A DNA stretch of 64,000 bases, from positions 1 through 64,000 of the forward strand of contig NZ_SMYN01000012.1 of the NCBI RefSeq assembly GCF_004959935.1, given 5' to 3'. Position numbers and translations under genes: made by a program. A model generated the notes under the pieces. It saw only the letters and a program-made list of their open reading frames with translations, made no database searches and was not told the origin of the DNA. Of the stretch, positions 34,231 through 42,446 are shown in pieces (position 1 is the stretch's first letter; each line of letters opens with the position of its first letter). The DNA comes from Falsirhodobacter xinxiangensis (GTDB lineage: Bacteria; Pseudomonadota; Alphaproteobacteria; Rhodobacterales; Rhodobacteraceae).

Positions 34231-35153
34231 GGCAGGGGGATGAACTCCGCCGTATCGCCGGGCGGCAGACGGAAACGCCCATGGGTGAAATCGCCCTGCC
34301 GCCACGCCTCCTTCGCCGCCTCGATCCGTTCCTCGCTTGAGGCGACGAAGTTCCACGAGATGTAGCGCGGCCCGTTCAGCGTCTCGCCCCCCAGAACCAT
34401 CAGCCGCGCGCCCAGCGGGCCAGCGGTCAGGCTGATCCGGTCGCCGGGACGGAAGACCATCATGCGCCCCGCCTCGAACACCTGCCCCGCGACGATGACC
34501 GATCCTTCGGTGACATAAACGCCGCGATCCTCGTGATTGTCGGGCAAGGGCAGCTTCGCACCCGCGGCCAGAACGGCATCGGCATAGAAGGTCTCGGTGA
34601 AGGTCTTCACCGGCGCGGTCTCCCCCCAGGCCGAGCCGAGGATCAGCCGCACCTGCTTGCCCCCCTCGTCGATGAAGGGCAGCGCCTCCTGCCCGTGATG
34701 TTCGAAACTCGCGCCGGTATCTTCGGCATGTTCGGGCAGCGCGACCCATGTTTGGATGCCGAACAGCGATCCCGGCTTGGTGCGCATTTCTTCCGATGTG
34801 CGTTCGGAATGGGTCACGCCCTCTCCCGCGATCATCCAGTTCACCTCGCCGGGATAGACCATCTGGTCGGCCCCGGTGCTGTCGCGGTGGTGGAACTCGC
34901 CCTTGTAAAGATAGGTGACGGTGGCGAGGCCGATATGCGGATGGGGCCGCACGTCGATCCCGCCGCCGGTCAGGAACTCGGCCGGGCCCATCTGGTCGAA
35001 GAAGATGAACGGCCCGACCATCTGGCGTTTGGGCGCGGGCAAGGCGCGCCGCACCTCGAACCCGCCCAGATCGCGGGCGCGGGGGATGATCAGCGTCTCG
35101 ATACTGTCGAGGCTTTCGGGGCATTCGGGGGTCTGGGTGGGATTCCAGCTCAT
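34227..35153 (-). CDS. Pirin-family protein, full length
   Basis: A 308-residue bicupin pirin, the intact version of the truncated copy at 7031-7504. The first cupin carries the metal pattern [22 protein letters not shown] and the later GEGVTHSE (residues about 56-120). The second cupin and a C-terminal FTHGRFRLPPGDTAEFIPLP segment are both present. Over the shared 125 residues the two copies differ at only two positions, far closer than the other gene pairs of the duplicated cluster. It is the last gene of a leftward operon, 3 bases after the other pirin. Confidence 0.9.
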   Translation of the reverse strand: MSWNPTQTPECPESLDSIETLIIPRARDLGGFEVRRALPAPKRQMVGPFIFFDQMGPAEFLTGGGIDVRPHPHIGLATVTYLYKGEFHHRDSTGADQMVYPGEVNWMIAGEGVTHSERTSEEMRTKPGSLFGIQTWVALPEHAEDTGASFEHHGQEALPFIDEGGKQVRLILGSAWGETAPVKTFTETFYADAVLAAGAKLPLPDNHEDRGVYVTEGSVIVAGQVFEAGRMMVFRPGDRISLTAGPLGARLMVLGGETLNGPRYISWNFVASSEERIEAAKEAWRQGDFTHGRFRLPPGDTAEFIPLP

Positions 35154-35156
35154 GTC

Positions 35157-35843
35157 TCAGGCTCCTTGCCAGCTTTCGGTCGGCATGTCGAAGATCAGGA
35201 TCGCGCCGTCGGTCTGCCAATGCAATTCCGGCGGCGCTTCGGTCAGTTGCAGCCCGTCGCCCGCGACCAGCCGCTCGCCCTCCATCCGCGCGAAACCTTC
35301 GACGATCTGGACGAAGACCGCGCGACCCTCGGGCACCTCGATCCGCGTGCGCGCGCCGTCCTTGGGCCGCAGCAGCGTGATCCGCGTGTCGGACCCCAGA
35401 ACCAGCGGGCCATCGCGCGAGGCAAGCAACCCCTCGGTCAACGGTGCCGATTGATAGGACGGCGCCCCGCCCGCCGCATCCGGGATCAGCCAGATTTGCA
35501 GCACATGCGCCGGGTCGGTGTCCGAGGCGTTGACCTCGGAATGCGTGACGCCGGACCCTGCGCGCATCAGCTGCATCTCTCCCGGCGCGATCTCGGCCAC
35601 GTTGCCAAGGCTGTCCTCGTGGCGGATGCGGCCCGACAGAACGACCGTCAGGATGTCCATGTCGGCATGATCGTGGGGCGCGAAGCCGGACCCCGGCACG
35701 ATGGTATCCTCGTTCAGCACGCGCAGGCGGGCGAAACCCATGCGGGTCGGGTCCTTGAACTCGCCGAAGGAAAAGCTGTGAAAGGCATCGGCCCAGCCTT
35801 TGCGGGTGCGGCCCCGGCTCATGTTCTCGTGGATCAGGATCAT
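35157..35843 (-). CDS. Pirin-family protein (YhhW-type), copy 2
   Basis: A 228-residue bicupin pirin, the counterpart of 4801-5481 and about 85-88% identical by eye, with divergence concentrated in the C-terminal half. The N-terminal cupin metal residues lie in FAPHDHADMDI, HEDSLGN and THSEVNAS. It starts at 35843, 4 bases after the esterase stop; the longer frame to 35912 overlaps the esterase and is not family-like. It is part of the second dioxygenase-esterase-pirin-pirin operon. Confidence 0.88.
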   Translation of the reverse strand: MILIHENMSRGRTRKGWADAFHSFSFGEFKDPTRMGFARLRVLNEDTIVPGSGFAPHDHADMDILTVVLSGRIRHEDSLGNVAEIAPGEMQLMRAGSGVTHSEVNASDTDPAHVLQIWLIPDAAGGAPSYQSAPLTEGLLASRDGPLVLGSDTRITLLRPKDGARTRIEVPEGRAVFVQIVEGFARMEGERLVAGDGLQLTEAPPELHWQTDGAILIFDMPTESWQGA

Positions 35844-35847
35844 CGGA

Positions 35848-36411
35848 TCAGTCCTTGAAGAAGCCCTGAAGGGCGGTGATTTCGGACGGGCGGATCTCGT
35901 GCCCGCCCTCATGCAAGTGCAGGGTGACTTCAGCCTGTTGGTTTTCGTAGTAGCCCGCCAGCCCCTCGGTCATCGGCAGCGGACAGATCGGATCGCGCCG
36001 CCCGCCGGTGATCAGCACCGGCAGACCGCCGAAAGCGGCGGGCGGCGGCGCGAAAGGGATCAGCGGATGCAGAAGCGCCACGCGGGCGAACAGGTCCGGT
36101 GCCTTGAAGCTCATCGCCGCAAGGATGTTCGCGCCGTTGGAATACCCGAAGGCATAGGCCGGACCCGCATGGCCGCGCACGAAGCGGGTCATCGCATCCG
36201 TGCGCGCCCACAGATCGTCCATGTCATAGACGCCCTCGGCGGTGCGGCGGAAGAAGCGGTTCGCGCCATGTTCCGACACCTCGCCCCGTGGCGCGACCAG
36301 ACCCGCGCCCGGCCACAATTCGCGGACGAGGCCCGCGAACTGATGCTCGTCGCCGCCCGTGCCATGAAAGGCGAAGATGGTCGGCGTGCCCTTGGTGACG
36401 ATGGCGTGCAT
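35848..36411 (-). CDS. Alpha/beta-hydrolase esterase, MhqD-like, copy 2
   Basis: A 187-residue esterase with the same landmarks as copy 1: FHGTGGDE, nucleophile elbow GYSNGAN, GGRRDPICP and GGHEIRP. It is roughly 70% identical to the protein of 4244-4804. One base separates its start from the stop of the dioxygenase gene upstream, so the two are almost certainly co-translated. A role in clearing products of aromatic ring cleavage is inferred from the family and neighbours. Confidence 0.87.
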   Translation of the reverse strand: MHAIVTKGTPTIFAFHGTGGDEHQFAGLVRELWPGAGLVAPRGEVSEHGANRFFRRTAEGVYDMDDLWARTDAMTRFVRGHAGPAYAFGYSNGANILAAMSFKAPDLFARVALLHPLIPFAPPPAAFGGLPVLITGGRRDPICPLPMTEGLAGYYENQQAEVTLHLHEGGHEIRPSEITALQGFFKD

Positions 36412-36412
36412 G

Positions 36413-37318
36413 TCAGTCCTCGATCGGTTGCAGATGTTGCTCCAGCCTTGCGCGCAGCGGCTCGTGCTGGGTGGGGAGTTTCAGCCCCTCGCCCAGATGG
36501 GCAAAGGATTCGTCGCGGTCGAACCCCGGCTCGGCAGTCGCCACCTCGAACAACACGCCGCCGGGGGTGCGGAAATAGATCGCCCAGAAATAGTCCCGGT
36601 CGATCGGCGGCGTGACCTGCCAGCCGGTGTCCAGAAGCGCACGGCGCACTTCGTCCTGCGAGGCGCGGTCGGGGGTGGAGAAGGCGATGTGATGGACCGA
36701 GCCGCCGCCCTGACGCGCGGATTCGGTGCCGGGCAGCGTTTCTATGTCGATGACGTCGGCCCCGTTGCCATTCGGCACGCGCCAGCGGGTCAGGTTCCCC
36801 TCGGTCGCTTCCTGCTCATACCCCATGAAACGCAGCAATTCGCCCGTGGCCCCGCCGTCACGCAGCCGCAGGCTTGCCCCGCGAAAGCCGCGCACCGCGT
36901 GGTCGGCATCGACCGTCCCGGTCCAGCCTTCGCGCGCGTCGTCCGTCTCCACCAGCGCGAACTGGTCGCCATCCGGCCCAGCGAAGCGCAGGCGCGTCTC
37001 GCCGAAGCTGGTCGCTTCCTCGCCAACCAGACGGTCCTTCCAGAACCCAAGGCTGCCTCGCGGGATCGCAAAGACCGTCTCGCCCACCTCGCCGGTGCCA
37101 TGGCGGCCCTTGGCGATATGCGGAAAGGGGAAATAGGTCATCACGCTGCCCGGCGTGCCAGCGGCATCGCCATAGTAGAGGTGATAGACGTCGGGCGCGT
37201 CGAAGTTGACCGTCTTCTTCACGCGCCGCAGCCCCAGCGCCTTGGTGAAGAAATCGCTGTTGACCTGCGGATCGGAGGCAAGCGAGGTGACGTGGTGAAG
37301 GCCATTGATCGGAAGCAT
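36413..37318 (-). CDS. Ring-cleaving dioxygenase, VOC family, copy 2
   Basis: A 301-residue two-module vicinal-oxygen-chelate dioxygenase, paralogue of 3313-4239. Metal-ligand segments are again visible (GLHHVTSL, SVHHIAFSTPD, VLFEVATAEPG). The start at 37318 follows CAGGAGTTCACC; an in-frame ATG 9 codons upstream is less likely. It leads a leftward operon of four genes without an MFS exporter. No regulator is divergent from it; the neighbour across the promoter is the subtilase cassette. Confidence 0.88.
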   Translation of the reverse strand: MLPINGLHHVTSLASDPQVNSDFFTKALGLRRVKKTVNFDAPDVYHLYYGDAAGTPGSVMTYFPFPHIAKGRHGTGEVGETVFAIPRGSLGFWKDRLVGEEATSFGETRLRFAGPDGDQFALVETDDAREGWTGTVDADHAVRGFRGASLRLRDGGATGELLRFMGYEQEATEGNLTRWRVPNGNGADVIDIETLPGTESARQGGGSVHHIAFSTPDRASQDEVRRALLDTGWQVTPPIDRDYFWAIYFRTPGGVLFEVATAEPGFDRDESFAHLGEGLKLPTQHEPLRARLEQHLQPIED

Positions 37319-37564
37319 GGTGAACTCCTGTTCTGTTGCGCCCAAGATGACCGCTTTCGCGCCTGTCTTTAACGGCTATAATTCGCCATTCACTATTCCA
37401 CCTCCAGCAATAATAAGGGTGATGCGGCCGTTCCTTGCCGCCGCAGGCGAGGGGCATCCCGGACGCCGGCGATGACCCCGCCCTCGGTGCCGGGCTGGCA
37501 GGCGCGGGGTTGTAGGGGCGCGGGATTCGGGGTCAGATGCCCCCAGCCGCAAAAGGGGTGGATC

Positions 37565-39106
37565 ATGGCACGGCCAAGGAAATACGTCATCGTCCCCGAG
37601 GACAACGTCTTCAACGACCGGATGGAGACCACGAGTTTCAACCTCTTCCACCGGATGCACCAGAAGCTGTTCGGCAAGGGTGGTCTTCGCGCCGCCAGCG
37701 TTCCGGGCGGGGCCGAGGATGGGCACGAGCCGCCCGTCCGCCCGCGCCTTCGCCTCTTGGACACCGATGCGGGCCGCATCCGCCTGATCGATTCCATCGG
37801 CCAGAACGAGGCGTCGCTGGTCAGCATGACACCGGATCAGGCTTTCGCGCTGCAACGCACCTATCCGGGGCTGCGGGTGCGTCCCGAACTGGTGCTGCGG
37901 TTCCTGAAGCTGCGGCGGACGGATGTGATCCGCCGGCATGCAAAACCCTCGGCCTTCCGGTCGAAGAAGACTTTGGTGCTGACCTGCGTCGATGCGGAAA
38001 CGGGCAAACCGGTGGCCGGGGCATCCGTCGCCATCGTGCTGGACGCGCGGCGGGGATTCGGCATCGCCGATGCGGTGACGGATGCAAAGGGGCGGTATGA
38101 AACCGCCCTTCCGGCCGGACAGGATGTGATCGACGCGATCATCTGCTCACCCTTGGCCGGATACTGGCCGGGCGGGATCGAGGATACGAAAGTGTCCGAG
38201 ACGGAAACGGAAGTGACCCTGAAGCTGACCCCCCTTGCGGAACGGTTCGAGGACAGCCTTGCCCGGATGATGGCCGCGCCGGAGAAGGGCGACGGCAAGG
38301 GCGTGAAGGTCGCCATCGTCGATACCGGAGTGGACCGGGCCGAGGGGTTGAATATCACGCTCGGCCTCAACACCACGGGGACGGAGCCTGCGGACGAATG
38401 GTTCGACAACGGCACCGGCCACGGCACCCATGTCGCCGGGATCGTCGCCCGCGTCGCGCCCGAGGTCGATCTGCACGCCTACCGCGTGTTCGAGGCGGGC
38501 GGTGGCGGCGCCAGCGAATTTGCCATCGCGCGCGCGATCCGGCAGGCGGTGGACGATGGCTGCGACATCATCAACCTCAGCCTCGGGCAGGCGTCCGAGC
38601 CGATCTCGATCACGCGCGAGGTGCGGCGGGCGCGGGCGATGGGCGTCGTCTGCGTCGCGGCCACGGGGAACGACTATATGTCGCCCGTGTCCTATCCGGC
38701 GAAATCGGGGGTGGTTCTGGCGGTATCCGCCGGGGGCGCGATGGATGCCTGGCCCGAGGGCGCGACCACCGGGCGCAATGTGGCGGACAAGCCGAAGCCG
38801 AAGAACGACCGCTTCTTCGCCAATTTCAGCAATATCGGGCCGGAGGTGGACTTCATCGGGCCGGGGGTGGGCATTATATCCTGGGTGAACGAGGCCGCGC
38901 GTGGGGTGATGGATGGCACATCCATGGCCTGTCCGGCGGCGGCGGGCATGATTGCAAGGATTTTGTCGCGAAATCCTGATATCCTGTCGGCAGAGCGGAA
39001 CCAGCAGCGATCCGACGATATCGTAAGGCTGGCGAATGAACATGCGGAACCCATCGGCTTCGGCAAGGATTACGAAGGCGGCGGGCTGATCGATCTGGGG
39101 TCCTGA
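37565..39106 (+). CDS. S8 subtilisin-like serine peptidase, leaderless
   Basis: A 513-residue subtilase without signal peptide or membrane segment, so apparently cytoplasmic. The N-terminal 125 residues are of unknown type. Residues about 135-215 form a carboxypeptidase-regulatory/Ig-like beta domain (LVLTCVDAETGKPVAGASV). The S8 catalytic domain then shows Asp in AIVDTGVD near 252, His in GHGTHVAG near 287 and Ser in GTSMACPAAAG near 453. All triad residues are intact. AGGGGTGG precedes the ATG at 37565, which I prefer over an upstream frame start at 37472. Two bases separate it from an 81-residue protein and then a nuclease gene, forming a tight cassette. There is no linked export system for it. 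Confidence 0.88.
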   Translation: MARPRKYVIVPEDNVFNDRMETTSFNLFHRMHQKLFGKGGLRAASVPGGAEDGHEPPVRPRLRLLDTDAGRIRLIDSIGQNEASLVSMTPDQAFALQRTYPGLRVRPELVLRFLKLRRTDVIRRHAKPSAFRSKKTLVLTCVDAETGKPVAGASVAIVLDARRGFGIADAVTDAKGRYETALPAGQDVIDAIICSPLAGYWPGGIEDTKVSETETEVTLKLTPLAERFEDSLARMMAAPEKGDGKGVKVAIVDTGVDRAEGLNITLGLNTTGTEPADEWFDNGTGHGTHVAGIVARVAPEVDLHAYRVFEAGGGGASEFAIARAIRQAVDDGCDIINLSLGQASEPISITREVRRARAMGVVCVAATGNDYMSPVSYPAKSGVVLAVSAGGAMDAWPEGATTGRNVADKPKPKNDRFFANFSNIGPEVDFIGPGVGIISWVNEAARGVMDGTSMACPAAAGMIARILSRNPDILSAERNQQRSDDIVRLANEHAEPIGFGKDYEGGGLIDLGS

Positions 39107-39108
39107 CG

Positions 39109-39354
39109 ATGAAGGCGCAACGCAAGAACTACGTGCTCGTCTATGCCGACGATCACGACCCGGCACCTGAGGAAACGGCGGAGCTTCTGGCGACGCTGCG
39201 CCCGCTGTCGGCCGAAGAAGTGCTTCCCGGCACCGTCCGTGTGACCGCCACGCGGCGCGAGGTGGAGGCGTGCCTTGGCGGCATGGCGCATTGGCAGCTT
39301 TCGTCCGAAAAGGTGCTGACCCTGAACCCACCGAAGGCGCAGTTCCGCAGATGA
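39109..39354 (+). CDS. Small hypothetical protein, possible I9-type protease inhibitor/chaperone
   Basis: An 81-residue protein beginning MKAQRKNYVLVYADDHDPA. The predicted order is beta-alpha-beta-beta-alpha-beta: strand NYVLVYAD, helix EETAELLATL, strand TVRVTA, helix REVEACLGGM and strand WQLSSEKVLTL. That order and length match the I9 propeptide domain, which normally precedes subtilisins and acts as a folding aid and inhibitor. Here it would be a stand-alone protein. Position supports this: it sits 2 bases after the subtilase, whose own N-terminus does not look like I9, and it overlaps the nuclease start by 4 bases (ATGA). The fold assignment is inference from pattern only. Confidence 0.6.
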   Translation: MKAQRKNYVLVYADDHDPAPEETAELLATLRPLSAEEVLPGTVRVTATRREVEACLGGMAHWQLSSEKVLTLNPPKAQFRR

Positions 39355-40250
39355 TCCGCAGCTTTGGCCCCCTGACGGATGCGGACGACCTCCGCGTCAC
39401 CGAATCCCTGCGCCCGCTGGACAGCTATGACGGGCGCGGCGGATATGACCCCGCCTTCATTCCGGGCGATCCGCTGCCTTTGCCGGGTGCCGGGGCATGG
39501 GCGGACGATCTGGTCCCGGTCGAAGGCGGCGGGACCGAGATCAGATACACCCACTTCTCGGTCCTGATGTCGGCCTCGCGCGCGCTGCCCTTGTTCAGCG
39601 CCTGCAACATCGACGGCAAGCTGTCGGACCGCGACGTGCCGCGCACCGACACATGGCGGCGCGATCCGCGCATCGACAACCGGTTCCAGAACCTGCGCGA
39701 AGGCTATGGCGACGAACGTCGGGGGCTGTTCAGCCGCGGCCACATGACCCGGCGCGAAGACCCGAACTGGGGCGACCGCGAAACCGCGAAACAGGCCGAT
39801 GCCGACACCTTCCACATCACCAACGTCGCGCCGCAGCGGCAGGGATTCAACGGCGGCATCTGGCTGGACCTTGAAAATTACGTTCTGGACAATGCCGACC
39901 GCGCGAACCTGAAGGTCACGGTCATCACCGGCCCGGTGCTGGCCGAGGACGATCCCGTCTACTACAACCGCAAGATCCCCACCGCCTTCTGGAAGGTGCT
40001 GGCCTTCATCCATGCCGAAACCGGGCAGCTGACCACCATCGGCTATCGGCGCAGCCAGATGGACCACCTGCCGCGCCCCTCCGCCCGTTTCGTCTTCGGC
40101 GATTTCGAAGATACGCAGGTCTCCGTCGCCTCCATCGCGCAGGAGACGGGGCTGGACCTTGCAGCCTTTGCCGAACATGACGTCATGGCCGGGGGCGAGG
40201 CGTTCCAAATCCGCGTTCGCAGCGTCTCGGACTTCTATCTCAGCCGCTGA
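39351..40250 (+). CDS. DNA/RNA non-specific endonuclease (NucA family)
   Basis: A 299-residue beta-beta-alpha-metal nuclease. The catalytic segment GLFSRGHMTRREDPNWGD near residues 125-142 carries the general-base His, with Ser in place of the more usual Asp of DRGH. The metal-binding Asn lies in ITNVAPQRQGFNGGIW near 158-173. There is no signal peptide, unlike secreted NucA enzymes, so activity inside the cell must be restrained. Its ATG overlaps the small gene stop (ATGA), making it the third gene of the subtilase cassette. Its end overlaps the convergent HPP gene by 11 bases. About 125 N-terminal residues precede the nuclease core and might be a regulatory or protease-cleavable part. Confidence 0.88.
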   Translation: MIRSFGPLTDADDLRVTESLRPLDSYDGRGGYDPAFIPGDPLPLPGAGAWADDLVPVEGGGTEIRYTHFSVLMSASRALPLFSACNIDGKLSDRDVPRTDTWRRDPRIDNRFQNLREGYGDERRGLFSRGHMTRREDPNWGDRETAKQADADTFHITNVAPQRQGFNGGIWLDLENYVLDNADRANLKVTVITGPVLAEDDPVYYNRKIPTAFWKVLAFIHAETGQLTTIGYRRSQMDHLPRPSARFVFGDFEDTQVSVASIAQETGLDLAAFAEHDVMAGGEAFQIRVRSVSDFYLSR

Positions 40251-41364
40251 GGCTGCGGCGGGCCAGCGCCGCGATCATGTCGGTGCGGGTGACGATGCCG
40301 ATGATGCGGCCCCGGTCCAGCACCGGCACCGCGTCGCAATGCCCCTCGGCCATCATCGGAAGCAGCGCCGCGACGGGGGTGGTCCGCAGGGCGCGCGGCA
40401 TCGCCGTCCCCATGATGTCGCCCGCCCGCACCGGATGCTCGCGCCGCCCGGTCAGCCGCGCCATCGCCGCACCGAAGCCGCGATCCAGCCGCAGCGCATC
40501 CTCGCGCGCACGGCGGATCAGGTGGATCTGAAAGATCACGCCAAGGAACTTGTCGCCCTGCTGCACCACCGGGATCGAGGTGAAGCCGTGGCGGCGGAAC
40601 AGCTCCGCCACCTCGCCGATGGGCGTGTCAGGATCGACGGTGACCAGATCGCGGGACATGATATCGCCCGCCGTCATGGCGCCGGAGTGGTGGCTGGCGA
40701 CCTGCATCTCTGCCGCGCCGATCAGCCGCGCAAGATCCGCCGCGCCAAGGTTCAGCGACTGGCGATAGCTCTGGAGGATCGCGTTCAACTCCCCCTCGCT
40801 CAGACCGACGCGGGCGGTGGGGGGCGGCTCGGTCACTTCCATCTGGCGCAGGGGATAGTGACGGCCAGTGGCCCGCGCCCATGCAAGCCCCGCCAGCACC
40901 AGCGCCGCGCTGCCCGCCGCGACCGGAGTCAGCACGAAACGAAAGCCGATCTCATGGATCAGGTCCGGCGCCAGCGCCGCCGTCATCGCCACTGCCCCGC
41001 CCGGCGGGTGCAGTGCGCGAAAGGCCAGCATCGCCGCAATGGCCAGCGACACGGCCAAGGCCACGCGAAGCGCCGTATCGTCGATCAGGAAACAGGCCGC
41101 GACGCCGACCAAGGCAGCGACGGTATTGCCCACCACCACCGACCAGGGCTGCGCCAACGGGCTGTTCGGCGCGGCAAAGACCAGCACCGCCGAAGCCCCG
41201 AACGGCGCGATCAGGAACAGCCCCGTCCGCAGGTCCGGCGCCCCGGCGAAAGCCAGCGCCAGCAAGGCAAAGCCGAACAATGCCCCCGCCCCCGCGCGCA
41301 GCACGTCGCGCAGGTTTTGCCGCGCGATGGATGGCCCGAAGCCGCGTGGAAACTGCATCCTCAT
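40240..41364 (-). CDS. HPP-family membrane protein with tandem CBS domains
   Basis: A 374-residue protein with an N-terminal HPP domain of about five to six membrane segments (residues 20-165) bearing the namesake FRALHPPGGAVAM near 115. Two CBS domains follow (about 233-290 and 315-370: AGDIMSRDLVTVDPDTPIGEV and AGDIMGTAMPRALRTTPVAAL). HPP proteins have been linked to nitrite transport in plastids and cyanobacteria, and CBS pairs usually sense adenosyl nucleotides. The function here is unproven. It is convergent with the nuclease, overlapping by 11 bases. Confidence 0.88.
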   Translation of the reverse strand: MRMQFPRGFGPSIARQNLRDVLRAGAGALFGFALLALAFAGAPDLRTGLFLIAPFGASAVLVFAAPNSPLAQPWSVVVGNTVAALVGVAACFLIDDTALRVALAVSLAIAAMLAFRALHPPGGAVAMTAALAPDLIHEIGFRFVLTPVAAGSAALVLAGLAWARATGRHYPLRQMEVTEPPPTARVGLSEGELNAILQSYRQSLNLGAADLARLIGAAEMQVASHHSGAMTAGDIMSRDLVTVDPDTPIGEVAELFRRHGFTSIPVVQQGDKFLGVIFQIHLIRRAREDALRLDRGFGAAMARLTGRREHPVRAGDIMGTAMPRALRTTPVAALLPMMAEGHCDAVPVLDRGRIIGIVTRTDMIAALARRSLSG

Positions 41365-41401
41365 GCCGAAGGTGTCGCGCTGCGGCTCGGGAATTGCAAG
41401 C

Positions 41402-42349
41402 CTAGCGGATGCGCCCCGGCGGCTGGCCGGTCACGCGTTTGAACGCCCGGCTGAACGCGGCTTGCGAGCCATAGCCAAGCCGATGCGCCGCCTCCTCGAT
41501 CCCCATGCCGTCGCGGGCGATCCATTGCCCCGCCAACCGCATCCGCAGATCGGAGACATAGCGCAGCGGCGTCACCCCGGTCACGGCAAGGAATCGTTCG
41601 GCGAAGACGGTGCGCGATGCGCCCATTTCCGCCGCCATGCTGGCCACCGTCCAGTTCCGGCCGGGATCGCGATGGACCGAAAGCAGGACGCGGCCAAGGC
41701 GCGGATCGCGCAATGCCTCCACCCAGCCCGACGCGCTGCCGCAGCCATATTCGACCCAGCCCCGCACGATCGAGGCCGCAACCACATCCGCCAGCCGCGA
41801 CAGGATGCCGGCGAACCCCGCACGCTCGGTCCGCGCCTCCCGCTCCATCGCCTCGAGGATCGGGACGATTTCCGGCTGACGTTCGGCCAGAAGGCCAAGC
41901 TGCATGACCCGCGGCATCATCCCGACCAAAGGATGCATCGCGCCAAGGTCGAAATCCATGCAGCCGCTGAAGATGATCGTGTCCTTGGTGCGGCAGGTCC
42001 CTTCGGGGCAACTGGACACCGAATCGACCGCCGCACAGATCGGGGCGGCGGCGAAGTCGTGCAGATCGCGGATAGAGGCGCCATCCTCGGACACCAGCGC
42101 ATGTGCCTCGCCACGCGGCAGGAAGACGGCATCGCCGCAGCCGACCACCCGCGTTTCGGTCCCCATTCGCAGCACGGCGCGGCCCTGCGCCACGAAATGC
42201 AGTTGCGCCTTCCCCTCGACCCCGCCAAAGCCGATCCCGAACGGGGCGGCAAGGCGCAGGCGGCGATAGGCGACGCCGTAAAGGCGCATCCCCATGAGCA
42301 GCTCGCTCATCATGTCATGGCGGGGGATGGGCGGCAGGTGATCCAGCAT
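41402..42349 (-). CDS. AraC-family transcriptional regulator with cupin domain
   Basis: A 315-residue regulator: N-terminal cupin (AraC_binding_2-like, with QLHFVAQGRAVLRMG and FLPRGEAHAL) and a C-terminal double helix-turn-helix (residues about 215-312, ending IEEAAHRLGYGSQAAFSRAFKRVTG). The start at 42349 precedes MLDHLPPIPRHDMM, the usual beginning of this cupin-AraC group; the longer frame runs into the divergent MFS gene. Two ACGTCCG direct repeats (42355 and 42391) in the shared promoter could be binding sites. It probably controls the neighbouring MFS exporter. Confidence 0.88.
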   Translation of the reverse strand: MLDHLPPIPRHDMMSELLMGMRLYGVAYRRLRLAAPFGIGFGGVEGKAQLHFVAQGRAVLRMGTETRVVGCGDAVFLPRGEAHALVSEDGASIRDLHDFAAAPICAAVDSVSSCPEGTCRTKDTIIFSGCMDFDLGAMHPLVGMMPRVMQLGLLAERQPEIVPILEAMEREARTERAGFAGILSRLADVVAASIVRGWVEYGCGSASGWVEALRDPRLGRVLLSVHRDPGRNWTVASMAAEMGASRTVFAERFLAVTGVTPLRYVSDLRMRLAGQWIARDGMGIEEAAHRLGYGSQAAFSRAFKRVTGQPPGRIR

Positions 42350-42446
42350 TCCGGACGTCCGATCAAAAATGGCGGCGATCCTATCATAGCACGTCCGCCG
42401 ATCCGCGGCTAGGTTCGTCTTCCTCCCCGCTTCGAAAGGACAACCG

